Assembly (NCBI RefSeq): GCF_047922965.1
Contig: NZ_CP150481.1
Coordinates: 3,720,001-3,784,000 of the forward strand
Origin: Neptunicella plasticusilytica
GTDB lineage: Bacteria; Pseudomonadota; Gammaproteobacteria; Enterobacterales; Alteromonadaceae
Length of the DNA stretch: 64,000 bases
Direction: 5' to 3'
Positions within the stretch are counted from its first letter, which is position 1, and the number at the start of each line of letters is the position of its first letter. The translations under genes were made by a program, and so were the position numbers. Below are positions 35,467 through 44,430 of the stretch, piece by piece. The notes below the pieces were generated by a model, which had not been told where the DNA came from, made no database searches, and worked only from the letters and a program-made list of their open reading frames with translations.

Positions 35467-35496
35467 AGTTTAGGTACCACCCGACCACCATGTCAA
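35467..35496 (-). promoter_or_regulatory. Promoter of the dcw cluster
   Basis: TTGACA (35496-35491), 18-bp spacer and TAAACT (35472-35467) on the minus strand. Two additional GTGG tetramers fall inside the spacer. It is the only good sigma-70 promoter seen upstream of mraZ. Confidence 0.7.
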
Positions 35497-35793
35497 GGGA
35501 AAAAGGCCTTAATTTGGGGGTGTCTGCCTGTCGCTAAACCAAGACGTTGTTGAAAGTAGTTGAAATCATTGAGGAACATATTGGAATGCCGATAAATAAA
35601 AGCCTGCGGGCTAGAAACGCAAGGGTCTGGCTGATATCGAGAATATGAAACTTTGCGGATTAATTTATGTCGCAGAATCTATTCGTCAATTGAATGCAAA
35701 GAGGATTTAAATTGTCATAAACTTTCAGTGTACAGTTGTTCGCTGAAACGATAGTATGCGATTTAATGACTCAATATAGTGAAGACTAAACTG
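35497..35793. other. Intergenic region between divergent mraZ and hemolysin III genes
   Basis: About 300 bp, AT-rich. No RNA gene or convincing small gene was seen. It must contain the rightward promoter of the gene at 35794, but no consensus -35/-10 pair stands out. Confidence 0.4.
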
Positions 35794-36432
35794 ATGAATT
35801 CCGTTCCCCAATTACGTTCATACTCCATTGCTGAAGAATGGCTGCATAGCCTGAGCCATGGCATTGGCCTAATTGTGTCCATTGTGGGACTGGTATTTTT
35901 ATTGATCAATTCTGAAACCGGTGTTGCCATCACCGCATCAGCCATTTATGGCGGTTCGCTAATCCTGATGTTCCTGACATCCACCATTTATCATGCTGTC
36001 ACCCAACAGCGACTCAAAGGTGTACTGAAATTATTTGATCATAGTGCCATTTATTTATTAATTGCCGGTACTAACACGCCATTTCTGTTGTTAAGCATTG
36101 GTGGCTGGTTAGGGGGCTTGGCGACAGCAGCAATTTGGTCACTGGCCCTGTTTGGTGTCACGTTCAAGTGGATTGCCAAAAGCCGCTATCCCAAAATCTC
36201 GGTAGCAACCTATCTGGTGATGGGCTGGTTCGCGGTGTTATTAATATATCCACTATACCAGGCTTTACCTGGCGCAGGATTGTGGTTGCTGGTTAGCGGC
36301 GGGTTGTGCTTTAGCATTGGTGTGATGTTTTATGTTGCCAAAAAAGTGAAATATACCCATGCGATCTGGCATTTATTTGTGATAGCCGGATGCAGTTGCC
36401 ACTACTTCTCGATCTTTTATTACGTGATATAA
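35794..36432 (+). CDS. Hemolysin III / YqfA family membrane protein (PAQR-like)
   Basis: Seven-helix membrane protein of the hemolysin III family, related to E. coli YqfA. 212 aa from the ATG at 35794, which matches the N-terminal length of YqfA; a GTG 15 bp upstream is an alternative, and neither has a clear ribosome-binding site. Putative metal-binding His residues are seen in SHGIG, IYHAV and the C-terminal AIWHLF...CHYF. Family members have been linked to membrane homeostasis; a haemolytic role should not be assumed. Confidence 0.88.
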   Translation: MNSVPQLRSYSIAEEWLHSLSHGIGLIVSIVGLVFLLINSETGVAITASAIYGGSLILMFLTSTIYHAVTQQRLKGVLKLFDHSAIYLLIAGTNTPFLLLSIGGWLGGLATAAIWSLALFGVTFKWIAKSRYPKISVATYLVMGWFAVLLIYPLYQALPGAGLWLLVSGGLCFSIGVMFYVAKKVKYTHAIWHLFVIAGCSCHYFSIFYYVI

Positions 36433-36547
36433 CCCTCCTGATCGCCGGTCAGAAAGATCGGCTTGTACTCAAAAGCAGATAGCGTTACCTTAAACTCAAT
36501 CATCAAGACTGATAAAAACAACAGTTTCCGGACAAAAGGAGCGCATT

Positions 36548-36712
36548 ATGCAAATGGTTAAAAACAATAAAACCGGTGGTTATCTGTTTATCGCCAGTGG
36601 AGTGGCTTTCTTTGCGGCTGCGGTGCTGGGTGAGCAACTGGCTTTTTATGGTGTGGGGTTAATGTTTATTATTCTGGGCGGCACTTTTATTCGTAAAGGC
36701 GCTTCACAATAA
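36548..36712 (+). CDS. Small two-helix membrane protein
   Basis: 54-aa gene starting ATGCAAATGG with a strong AAAGGAG site correctly spaced upstream. The protein has a short charged start (MQMVKNNKTGG), two hydrophobic stretches (about 12-27 and 33-47) separated by GEQ, and a basic tail (FIRKGASQ). No family is recognised. It lies downstream of the hemolysin III-like gene and ends in a strong palindromic terminator, which supports it being a real expressed gene. Confidence 0.7.
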   Translation: MQMVKNNKTGGYLFIASGVAFFAAAVLGEQLAFYGVGLMFIILGGTFIRKGASQ

Positions 36713-36720
36713 TCACCGCC

Positions 36721-36745
36721 AACGTCCCCGTGTCACGGGGACGTT
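36721..36745. terminator. Bidirectional hairpin terminator
   Basis: AACGTCCCCGTG / CACGGGGACGTT, a perfect 12-bp inverted repeat around one base, placed between convergent genes (small membrane protein and the isoaspartyl peptidase). T-runs are weak on both sides. Confidence 0.75.
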
Positions 36746-36751
36746 AATCAT

Positions 36752-37756
36752 TCATTCGACTTCATCACTGTATATTTTAACTGTTACTTTACCCTGGGTA
36801 TCAATACTGGCCCGATACATACCGGCGGTGTTAAACGGCATCGCGATATTGCCTTTACTGTCGAGAATAATCACCCCGCCATCGCCACCGGCTTTTGCCA
36901 GTAATTGACTAATCACTTCATCACCAGCCTCGGCGACCGATTTACCCTGATATTTCACTCTGGCGCATATATCGGCCGCCACATGATAACGAATAAAATA
37001 CTCGCCATGTCCCGTGGCACTTACCGCACAACTGGCATTATCGGCGTAAGTTCCTGCGCCAATAATAGGTGAGTCACCAATGCGTCCCCAACGTTTGGCT
37101 GTCATACCTCCGGTTGAGGTACCCGCCGCCAGATTACCCTGGTTGTCGAGCGCCACCGCCCCCACAGTGCCAAATTTGTAATCAGTCATATCCTGGCTGA
37201 CTTGCATCGCATGATCATTGTTTAACAGCTTGGCCTTCACCTTGTGCAGCGCCTCACGGCGTCTGTCGGTATCAAAATAACGGTTATCGACCATTTCAAG
37301 CTGTTGCTGCTGGGCAAAATGTTCCGCTCCCACTCCGCTTAGCATCACATGCACCGACTTTTCCATCACCGCTTTGGCTGCTGCAATCGGACTTTTAATT
37401 CGGCTGACACCGGCTACCGCACCGGCATTCAGGGTTTTGCCCTCCATAATGGAAGCATCCAGTTCATGGGTTTCATCCCAGGTAAACACGGCGCCTTTGC
37501 CGGCATTAAATAACGGTGAGTTCTCCATATTCTGAATCGCGGCCACCACGGCATCCAGACTGTTACCGCCTTGTTTAAGAACCGCATAACCTTTTTGCAC
37601 AGACTCAGCCAGTTTTTGTCGATAGGCCTGTTCGGTTTCTTCTGACATATTGGCTTTTTTAATCGTCCCGGCACCACCATGGATCACGATGGCGATATCC
37701 GCCGCCTGCGCGGTTACGCTGAGTAAAAACATCAATACAGCAAAGATTTTTCTCAT
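36752..37756 (-). CDS. Periplasmic isoaspartyl peptidase / L-asparaginase
   Basis: Ntn-hydrolase of the plant-type asparaginase family (IaaA-like) that hydrolyses isoaspartyl dipeptides and Asn. 334 aa from the ATG at 37756, chosen for an AGGAG site eight bases upstream; a GTG three codons earlier overlaps that site. A signal peptide (hydrophobic run, cleavage near AQA-AD) precedes the mature IVIHGGAGTI motif. The nucleophile Thr follows FG in KFGTVGAVALD (about T197), where autocleavage is expected. The GGMTAKRWGRIGDSPIIGAG motif is intact. A secreted form differs from cytoplasmic E. coli IaaA. Confidence 0.92.
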   Translation of the reverse strand: MRKIFAVLMFLLSVTAQAADIAIVIHGGAGTIKKANMSEETEQAYRQKLAESVQKGYAVLKQGGNSLDAVVAAIQNMENSPLFNAGKGAVFTWDETHELDASIMEGKTLNAGAVAGVSRIKSPIAAAKAVMEKSVHVMLSGVGAEHFAQQQQLEMVDNRYFDTDRRREALHKVKAKLLNNDHAMQVSQDMTDYKFGTVGAVALDNQGNLAAGTSTGGMTAKRWGRIGDSPIIGAGTYADNASCAVSATGHGEYFIRYHVAADICARVKYQGKSVAEAGDEVISQLLAKAGGDGGVIILDSKGNIAMPFNTAGMYRASIDTQGKVTVKIYSDEVE

Positions 37757-37780
37757 TATTCTCACTCCTGACCAAACGAG

Positions 37781-39259
37781 TTAATGGCTGACAACCTGAT
37801 TCTCTGCCGTTTGCTTTAACAAGGCGTAATAAAACTGGATAGCACGCAAATAATCGGCAACCGGTATTTGCTCATTAATACCATGAAATTGTTTAATACT
37901 GATGGGGTCCAGTCCCACCATCATAAAGCGATACACATTATCGGATAACCCGTAATAATATTTGGAATCGGTGCCGCCCTGAACCAGATAGGGCGCGACC
38001 AGAATGTCCTTATCCAGTCGACGAATGGTCTGTTCTATCAGCTTAAAACCTAAACTGTCGGTGGGTGATACCCGTGACGGCTCATTACCCATAAAGGAGT
38101 CCACTTTGACCCGCGGATCATCAATTGCCCGAATGATATGTTGCTCAATACTGTTAATACTGTCACCGGGCAAAATCCTGAAATTAACCACCGCCGTCGC
38201 TTGAGAAGGTAATACATTCGACTTGGAACTGCCTTGCAGCATAGTGGGGGCGATAGTGGTATGAATTCCCGCCGCAGTACTAGGGCTATCCAGCAATACA
38301 TTTTCCACCACAGGTGATAGCAACCATAAATTGGCCATCGGCAAACGACTACTTAACGGCGTGTAATATCCCACTGCATCAAAGGTCTGCTGGATAAAAT
38401 CCAGCTTGCTGTCGAACGGGCTATTCTCGACATTGACGATTGCCTGACTCAAAATACCCACTGCTGTGTTTTTCGGCGGTTGGGATGAGTGCCCCCCTTC
38501 GGCATCGACGGTCAAGCGGAAGTTAACAAAGCCCTTTTCAGCCACACCCACCATAGCAACGGCAGGCTGAACTCCCGCCATCAGACCTTTGGTCACCGCC
38601 CCTCCCTCATCCAGTACAAATTCAAACTGGATATGCTGCTTGGCGAAATAGGCAGCGATCGCTTTGGCCCCCTGCTCTCCGCCTATTTCTTCATCATGCC
38701 CAAAGGCCAGATAAATACTACGCTGCGGCTGGAAATCGTTTTTTAACAGTTGCTCGGTTGCCTCCATTAGCGCCATCACTGTTACTTTGTCGTCAATGGT
38801 TCCCCGTCCCCAGATCACGTCATCCTGTACCAGGCCGCTAAAAGGAGGCTGGCTCCATTGTGATAGCGTGGAGTCATCCACCGGCACCACATCCATATGA
38901 CCCATAAATAGCGCCGGTTTCAATTCCGGATTAGTCCCGGGCAGATAATAAACCAGGCTGTAATCATTGATTTTGGTCAGCTCGGCTTGTTGATGCACCA
39001 GTGGAAACGCCTGCTGTAAATGGGCATGGAGCTGTTCGAAACGCTGATAATCGACCCTGGCCGGATCGTCATACGAGACGGTGGGGATCTGGATCGCCTC
39101 GGCAAACCGGCGAACCGCATTAGTTTCATCCAGTTGAACAGGAACCAGAGGCTGCTTAACCTGATATTGCTTGTCGTTATAAAAGGTAGTAGCGCGGATC
39201 AATAAGATTGCAACAAGCGAGACGATAACGAGCAAGATGGCAACGATGATTTTTTTCAT
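37781..39259 (-). CDS. Membrane-anchored M20 family metallopeptidase
   Basis: Zn-dependent peptidase of family M20 (carboxypeptidase S / PM20D1-like branch). 492 aa from the ATG at 39259; an upstream TTG reading is less likely. An N-terminal membrane segment (KKIIVAILLVIVSLVAILLI) suggests anchoring with the enzyme in the periplasm. Metal and catalytic motifs are GHMDVVPV, GRGTIDDKVTV and GHDEEIGG. It is 24 bp upstream of the isoaspartyl peptidase gene in the same direction, so the pair probably forms a peptide-scavenging operon. Confidence 0.9.
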   Translation of the reverse strand: MKKIIVAILLVIVSLVAILLIRATTFYNDKQYQVKQPLVPVQLDETNAVRRFAEAIQIPTVSYDDPARVDYQRFEQLHAHLQQAFPLVHQQAELTKINDYSLVYYLPGTNPELKPALFMGHMDVVPVDDSTLSQWSQPPFSGLVQDDVIWGRGTIDDKVTVMALMEATEQLLKNDFQPQRSIYLAFGHDEEIGGEQGAKAIAAYFAKQHIQFEFVLDEGGAVTKGLMAGVQPAVAMVGVAEKGFVNFRLTVDAEGGHSSQPPKNTAVGILSQAIVNVENSPFDSKLDFIQQTFDAVGYYTPLSSRLPMANLWLLSPVVENVLLDSPSTAAGIHTTIAPTMLQGSSKSNVLPSQATAVVNFRILPGDSINSIEQHIIRAIDDPRVKVDSFMGNEPSRVSPTDSLGFKLIEQTIRRLDKDILVAPYLVQGGTDSKYYYGLSDNVYRFMMVGLDPISIKQFHGINEQIPVADYLRAIQFYYALLKQTAENQVVSH

Positions 39260-39349
39260 TTTTATGGTCACTAAGTTCGGCAACTAGCATAGAGTAGCAA
39301 CCAGTATAACGTTGTATAACAAAAAGTTACCAGTGGTTCCGGGGGAGGT

Positions 39350-40180
39350 TTATATTTGTCCTGGCAAAATCACTTTCAGAACACCACCTTTATATAAACC
39401 GAGGTAAACAACAACTCCTTGCTGCTCAACACGACTGGTTATACTCCATACCTGCGCCCATAAATCTCTATCCGGAAGGTTATAGGTTTTCCAGCTATTG
39501 CCGTTATCCAAGCTAAGCCACAAAGTAAAATCCCGCCCCTCAACAAGATATTGATATCCATCCACCAGCAATGCTCGTAAGGTTTCCATATCATCAATTA
39601 ATCGTGCCAGATAATTAGCAGAAGCCGGTTCAACGGCAGATTGCTGCCAATAGGTCGTCATCATGGTACGACTAATATAACCATCGTAACCTCTGACGAC
39701 AGTACTATGGCTATCTGTAAGATAAAAACGCACCGGCTGAGTATCGAACAACAGTTGATCTGTTGTAAAAAAAACCTCGGCAGGACTGTGCCAACCCTGG
39801 CTGAGCACCTGCCAGCTTGCTCCCTGATCAACACTTTGCGCAACATAAGCCCGACCATGCTCAGTCACGTTGGCCACCCAGTGAAATGGGTCCGGCACAA
39901 CAATATGATGAATTTCCCATGTAGCATCGCTAACCCGTTGCCAGTGCTGAGATAAGTCCAGCAGATATAACCCCTGATCGGTACCTGCCAACAAGCCCTG
40001 TTCAGTTTGATGAAAGCTATAAATAGTCTTGCCATCTAGCCCGGAAAATACCAATTCCGGCACGGGAACAGCGCCAGCATAAGGCTCACCCACACCGATT
40101 TTGCAGCCCGTTATTACCGCTACCAACAACATCACAACGTAATAGAACCTTTGCTGGGCAACGGTTTTCGTTGTGTTCAT
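39350..40180 (-). CDS. Lipoprotein with Asp-box (BNR) repeats
   Basis: 276 aa. Signal peptide with lipobox VITGC (Cys26) marks it as a lipoprotein. The body has at least two Asp-box motifs (SVDQGASW, SLDNGNSW) and propeller-like repeats such as GLLAGTDQGLYLLD, resembling sialidase/photosystem-stability-factor type beta-propellers. No catalytic residues of a sialidase are evident. It appears monocistronic; no function can be assigned. Confidence 0.75.
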   Translation of the reverse strand: MNTTKTVAQQRFYYVVMLLVAVITGCKIGVGEPYAGAVPVPELVFSGLDGKTIYSFHQTEQGLLAGTDQGLYLLDLSQHWQRVSDATWEIHHIVVPDPFHWVANVTEHGRAYVAQSVDQGASWQVLSQGWHSPAEVFFTTDQLLFDTQPVRFYLTDSHSTVVRGYDGYISRTMMTTYWQQSAVEPASANYLARLIDDMETLRALLVDGYQYLVEGRDFTLWLSLDNGNSWKTYNLPDRDLWAQVWSITSRVEQQGVVVYLGLYKGGVLKVILPGQI

Positions 40181-40379
40181 TGACTATGCCTGCCATCCGG
40201 AATATCAGATGATAAGGATAATCAGCCAGCACATAACTAACTGTAAATAGATGTATATTGATGTAATCAAAATCCCTGTTTTAGAGGCTCACCGGTGCGG
40301 TTAATCCGTAACTTAATCTGGCCTGTTTGGTCAGTTTTTGTTATTAGTGCCACTTATTTACACAATTTCAACGAAACAT

Positions 40380-41726
40380 ATGCAAAGTATATTAGTGATT
40401 GATGACAGGGCTGATATCAGAACATCACTCAGGTTTTTGCTCGAAGAACACCAATATCAAGTGACTGAAGCGAATTCACCACAGCAGGCCCAAATAGAAA
40501 TCCGCCAGCAATTACCCGCATTGATATTACTGGATATGAATTTCACGCTAGATACCGTGTCCGGCCAGGAAGGCATTAATTTTTTACAATGGATGCAAGA
40601 CGCCGGACACGTCATTCCGGTTATCGCCATGACAGCATGGAGCAATACGCCACTGATCGTCAAAGCCATGCAACTGGGTGCACGGGACTTTATTGATAAA
40701 CCCTGGAATAACGCGCAATTAATTAACAATATTCAGCGTCAGTTAGAAATATCGGCACTCAGTCAGCAAAACAGCAAACTCACACAACAATTGGAGCAAG
40801 GTCGGAAGCAAGGTTATCAATGGCGATCCGCCATAATGCAAACGCTGTTGTCACAATTGTCTACCGTGGCAAAAACTGACGCCAATATATTACTCACCGG
40901 TGAAAATGGCACCGGTAAAAGTGAGCTGGCACAGTTTATTCACGAATGTTCCGGAAAGTCCTACAGTTCATTAGTACAGGTGAATATGGGTGCTATCCCC
41001 GAAGCCCTGTTTGAAAGTGAAATGTTTGGTCATGTCAAAGGGGCCTTTACCGATGCAAAACAAAAACGTATCGGGCGTTTTGAACTGGCCGATCAGGGCA
41101 GCCTATTTTTGGATGAAATTGCCAATATGACCCTGACCCAACAGGCTAAATTACTCAGGGTACTGGAATCCGGTCAATATGAAGCAGTTGGCTCCAGTCA
41201 TACCCAGAACAGTAACGCGCGGATTATCTCTGCCACTAACTGCGACCTCAATCAGGCTATCGAACAAGGAAATTTTCGGGAAGATCTGTTTTATCGACTT
41301 AATACCATGACCTTTGAAGTGCCGGCTTTAAGACAAAGATGTGACGATGTTTTGCCCTTGGCTGGCTATTTTGTTGAACAATTTACCAACAAGTACCATA
41401 AAACCGCTATCAAGATTGCCGATGATGCTCGTGATGCCATGCTGGATTACACTTGGCCGGGTAATATCCGCGAGATGAGCCATTTAATGGAACGCGCCGT
41501 ATTACTCAATCATAACGGAGTGATCAGTGCCACTGATCTGGCAATACCCCCCTCCCGGACAACCAGCGATTTTCCCCTGATGTCACTGGAAAAAGTCGAA
41601 CAGTTATTGATCAACCGGGCGTTGGGTCAATCCGGCAATAACGTAGCGGATGCCGCAGAAATATTGGGACTAACCAAGTCATCACTTTACCGACGCATGG
41701 ATAAATATGGACTGGGCAAGAGCTGA
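40380..41726 (+). CDS. Sigma-54-dependent response regulator (NtrC type)
   Basis: 448 aa from the ATG at 40380. The receiver domain (1-115) has the acidic pair D8-D9, phospho-acceptor D52, T85 and K107. The AAA+ domain has Walker A GENGTGKS (174-181) and the sigma-54 contact loop GAFTDA (221-226), a variant of GAFTGA. A C-terminal Fis-type helix-turn-helix follows (NNVADAAEILGLTKSSLYRR). It overlaps the downstream histidine kinase by 20 bp. The likely target is the sigma-54 promoter at 43100, preceded by a palindromic site. An earlier in-frame start (TTG) has no support. Confidence 0.95.
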   Translation: MQSILVIDDRADIRTSLRFLLEEHQYQVTEANSPQQAQIEIRQQLPALILLDMNFTLDTVSGQEGINFLQWMQDAGHVIPVIAMTAWSNTPLIVKAMQLGARDFIDKPWNNAQLINNIQRQLEISALSQQNSKLTQQLEQGRKQGYQWRSAIMQTLLSQLSTVAKTDANILLTGENGTGKSELAQFIHECSGKSYSSLVQVNMGAIPEALFESEMFGHVKGAFTDAKQKRIGRFELADQGSLFLDEIANMTLTQQAKLLRVLESGQYEAVGSSHTQNSNARIISATNCDLNQAIEQGNFREDLFYRLNTMTFEVPALRQRCDDVLPLAGYFVEQFTNKYHKTAIKIADDARDAMLDYTWPGNIREMSHLMERAVLLNHNGVISATDLAIPPSRTTSDFPLMSLEKVEQLLINRALGQSGNNVADAAEILGLTKSSLYRRMDKYGLGKS

Positions 41727-42975
41727 TTCGCTTGAACGTTATTTAACTCTGCGACTGGGCATACTCTGTCTGGTGATGACTATCACCATGAGTGCGACGG
41801 TTTATCTTTTTTTTGACAGTGTTAGCGCAGCAAGCTTTGCCGGGCTAACAGCAGTACTGATCAGTCTCGTACTTATTGCCCAGATAAAGAACACCGTACT
41901 GAGCGGATTTAAACGGGCGACTATTCAACTGGATGCTATAGGTGAAGATAATTATAGCCAGTTGGTTAAAGTGCAATTTGGACAGGGCATGGTCAACCAA
42001 TTCCACAGCCAGTTGAAGGCGTTAAGTATTCAGTTACAAACGCAGAAAAGTCGCTACGACCAGCATGTTTTTCTGGTTTACCAGTTAATTTCCCAGTTGG
42101 GTATTCCGGTGCTGGTGTTTAACAATAAACAACAGCTTAGTTACGCTAATGATGCGTCCTTTCAACTGTTTAACCAACCCTGGCAGAGCCTCAAGTTTTC
42201 TACCACCAAAGCGTTGGGGCTAAGCAGAGAAACTAAAGACAACGACTGGCAATTTGGCCATGCAGACAAACGTTGGAAAATACGTTCCAGCCAGTTTATT
42301 GAAAACGGTGAAACCCAGGAACTGCTGATATTTATTGATATTCAGGCCGAGTTAAAGCAACAACAAATGCAAGCCTGGCAACAAATCGTCAAAGTAATGT
42401 CCCATGAAATCCGCAACAGTCTGGCACCAGTGTCTTCATTAGCCCAGTCGTTATCAACGACGGCGACCAGCGAACGGCAACAAACAGCACTAGAAATGAT
42501 TATTGAGCGTTGCCAGCATCTGCAACATTTTGTGGAAAATTATGCCAGTCTCAGTAAAGGGGTGCAGATCAAGCCGAGCACCTTCGATGCCCGGCACTTC
42601 TTTGCTACGCTGATTGATCTCTACCCGGCAATACAGATTACGCTCGATTGTCAGGCGGCTCAAATAACCGCCGATCAGACCTTATTACAACAGGTGTTTA
42701 TCAATCTGATTAAAAATGCCATTGAGGCAGGTGCCGACAAGATACAACTTGAATACCGATATGTGAACCAACAGCAGCAATTTGATATTCGTGATAACGG
42801 CAGTGGTATCCTCAATACCGACAACCTGTTTGTGCCGTTATACACCACAAAAGCATCAGGCCAGGGGATCGGTCTGAGTTTCTGCAAAAATATTGTCGAA
42901 CAACAAGGCGGCAAGATTGAATTATCAAATAATTCTGGACCTGGCGTAACGGCCAGTCTGTCACTTCCGGGCTAG
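41707..42975 (+). CDS. Sensor histidine kinase without large periplasmic domain
   Basis: 422 aa. Two membrane helices (about 16-37 and 42-62) with only a few residues between them, a linker (80-115), a PAS-like region (about 125-205), then HisKA with the H box MSHEIRNSLAP (H233) and HATPase_c with N337, DNGSG (363-367) and GQGIGL (385-390). The lack of an external domain fits intramembrane sensing or sensing through the ABC exporter encoded downstream. Cognate to the overlapping NtrC-type regulator. Confidence 0.94.
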   Translation: MDWARADSLERYLTLRLGILCLVMTITMSATVYLFFDSVSAASFAGLTAVLISLVLIAQIKNTVLSGFKRATIQLDAIGEDNYSQLVKVQFGQGMVNQFHSQLKALSIQLQTQKSRYDQHVFLVYQLISQLGIPVLVFNNKQQLSYANDASFQLFNQPWQSLKFSTTKALGLSRETKDNDWQFGHADKRWKIRSSQFIENGETQELLIFIDIQAELKQQQMQAWQQIVKVMSHEIRNSLAPVSSLAQSLSTTATSERQQTALEMIIERCQHLQHFVENYASLSKGVQIKPSTFDARHFFATLIDLYPAIQITLDCQAAQITADQTLLQQVFINLIKNAIEAGADKIQLEYRYVNQQQQFDIRDNGSGILNTDNLFVPLYTTKASGQGIGLSFCKNIVEQQGGKIELSNNSGPGVTASLSLPG

Positions 42976-43022
42976 TATTCGCTCCTATTGAGTATTTTAC
43001 CGGTTCCGAAAACGAAAATCCG

Positions 43023-43034
43023 AATTCCGGAATT
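43023..43034. promoter_or_regulatory. Palindromic upstream activator site (putative)
   Basis: AATTCCGGAATT is a perfect 12-bp palindrome, about 66 bp upstream of the -24 element, with extended partial symmetry (CCG...TGG). Distance and symmetry fit an enhancer site for the dimeric NtrC-type regulator encoded just upstream. Confidence 0.5.
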
Positions 43035-43099
43035 GGGAATAATTCTGCTTAATCTCGTCTGAAATAAAACTAACTCATTGAATTTAAAGTAAAATTTAA

Positions 43100-43115
43100 T
43101 TGGCACACTATTAGC
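43100..43115 (+). promoter_or_regulatory. Sigma-54 (-24/-12) promoter of the ABC exporter operon
   Basis: TTGGCACACTATTAGC has the invariant GG (43102-43103) and GC (43114-43115) separated by exactly 10 bp, with a TTGGCAC match to the -24 element. It is about 50 bp upstream of the adaptor gene start. Confidence 0.75.
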
Positions 43116-43163
43116 TATAGCATTACCAACAAATCTACTTTTAGCTTATTCAGAAACGCAGCA

Positions 43164-44417
43164 ATGGATAAAATAAAACAATCACCGTCCGGCTTAGCCA
43201 TGCCGAAAAACCGACTGATGCTGGTAGTATTGGCGACTATAGCCGGAGTAGTTTTACTCGCGGGACTCGTTAAAAGTGCTGTTCATCAGGTCGAAATCTC
43301 TCGCGCCGATATTCTGATTGGTGAGGTAAAACAAGGCGAATTGCAACTTAAGGTAGATGGTTTTGGTGAGCTTTATTCCGAGCAACGCCAACTGCTAACA
43401 GCAGTGAATGCCGGGATTGTCACTGAGATTTTACAGAAGCCGGGGGATCGCGTCACAGCTGACACGGTAATATTGCGCTTGTCTAATCCCGAACTGGAAC
43501 AGCGACTGAAAACCGAACAGCAAAATTTGGCCTCCGAGCAGGCTAACCTGAGAAAGCTGCGGGTCGAACAAAAACGCGAAATGCTCACCGAAAACTCCAA
43601 CCTTATAGAACTGCAATCGGAACTGGAAATTGCCAGTCTGAAGCGCAAATCCAAACAGCAATTACAACAACAGGGCATTATTTCCAAACTGGAATTTATT
43701 GAAACTGAGTTACAGGAAAAACAGCTCGCTAACAGTATTTCACTGGCGCAATCACGCATTACCCAGTTAAAAGAAATCCACGCCGAGTCACTGAATATCC
43801 AGGATCTTAAAGTGGCCCAGCAACAGGACAACTACGATAACGTAAAGAAAATGGTAGAGGACATGAATGTTAAGGCCGGGCAGGCAGGCATCCTGCAAAC
43901 CCTGCCGGTAGAATTGGGTGAAAGTGTCAGCACCGGCATGGAAGTCGCCTCGGTTGGACGGATTGATAATCTCATTGCCCGAATCCAGATATCCCAGGTG
44001 CAGGCAACCCATATCCAGCCCGGTAATCCGGTAAGTATCAAGATTTGGCCCGACAGTTTTAAAGGGCATGTTTTGCGCATCGATCCAATGGTCAAAGAAA
44101 AAATGATAAGCGTCGATGTGGCCATTGACCAGACGTTACCGGCAAGCGTCAAACCAAATCAGGACGTTAGTGCCGAAATTATCACCAAAACCATCGATAA
44201 CACCTTGTATGTAAAACGCCCGGCCAACCTGTCTGACAACAGCAATATTTATTTGTATCGGCTAAGCGATGACTACAAACAAGCAACACGGATTCAGTTA
44301 ACCCTGGGTGAAATGAGCAGTAATCAAGTAGAAATCCTGCAAGGTGCAGAGGCAGGAGAACGCTTGATCATTTCCGATTTAACTTATCTGAATAACGATT
44401 CCATTTCGATTATATAA
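43164..44417 (+). CDS. Periplasmic adaptor (HlyD/MacA-like membrane fusion protein)
   Basis: 417 aa. One N-terminal membrane segment (about 18-40), a split biotinyl-lipoyl-like domain (GFGELYSEQRQLLTAVNAGI... and later AGQAGILQTLPVELGESV), a long coiled coil (about 105-225) and a beta-barrel region. It would link the ABC permease to an outer-membrane channel of the TolC type; no such channel gene is nearby. First gene of the sigma-54-controlled operon. Confidence 0.92.
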   Translation: MDKIKQSPSGLAMPKNRLMLVVLATIAGVVLLAGLVKSAVHQVEISRADILIGEVKQGELQLKVDGFGELYSEQRQLLTAVNAGIVTEILQKPGDRVTADTVILRLSNPELEQRLKTEQQNLASEQANLRKLRVEQKREMLTENSNLIELQSELEIASLKRKSKQQLQQQGIISKLEFIETELQEKQLANSISLAQSRITQLKEIHAESLNIQDLKVAQQQDNYDNVKKMVEDMNVKAGQAGILQTLPVELGESVSTGMEVASVGRIDNLIARIQISQVQATHIQPGNPVSIKIWPDSFKGHVLRIDPMVKEKMISVDVAIDQTLPASVKPNQDVSAEIITKTIDNTLYVKRPANLSDNSNIYLYRLSDDYKQATRIQLTLGEMSSNQVEILQGAEAGERLIISDLTYLNNDSISII

Positions 44418-44430
44418 ATAGGAAATGATT

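Noticed and set aside
35585..35647. 20-codon frame with GAGGAA upstream in the mraZ/hemolysin III gap
   Set aside because: It is too short and has no conserved features; it could be chance in AT-rich DNA.
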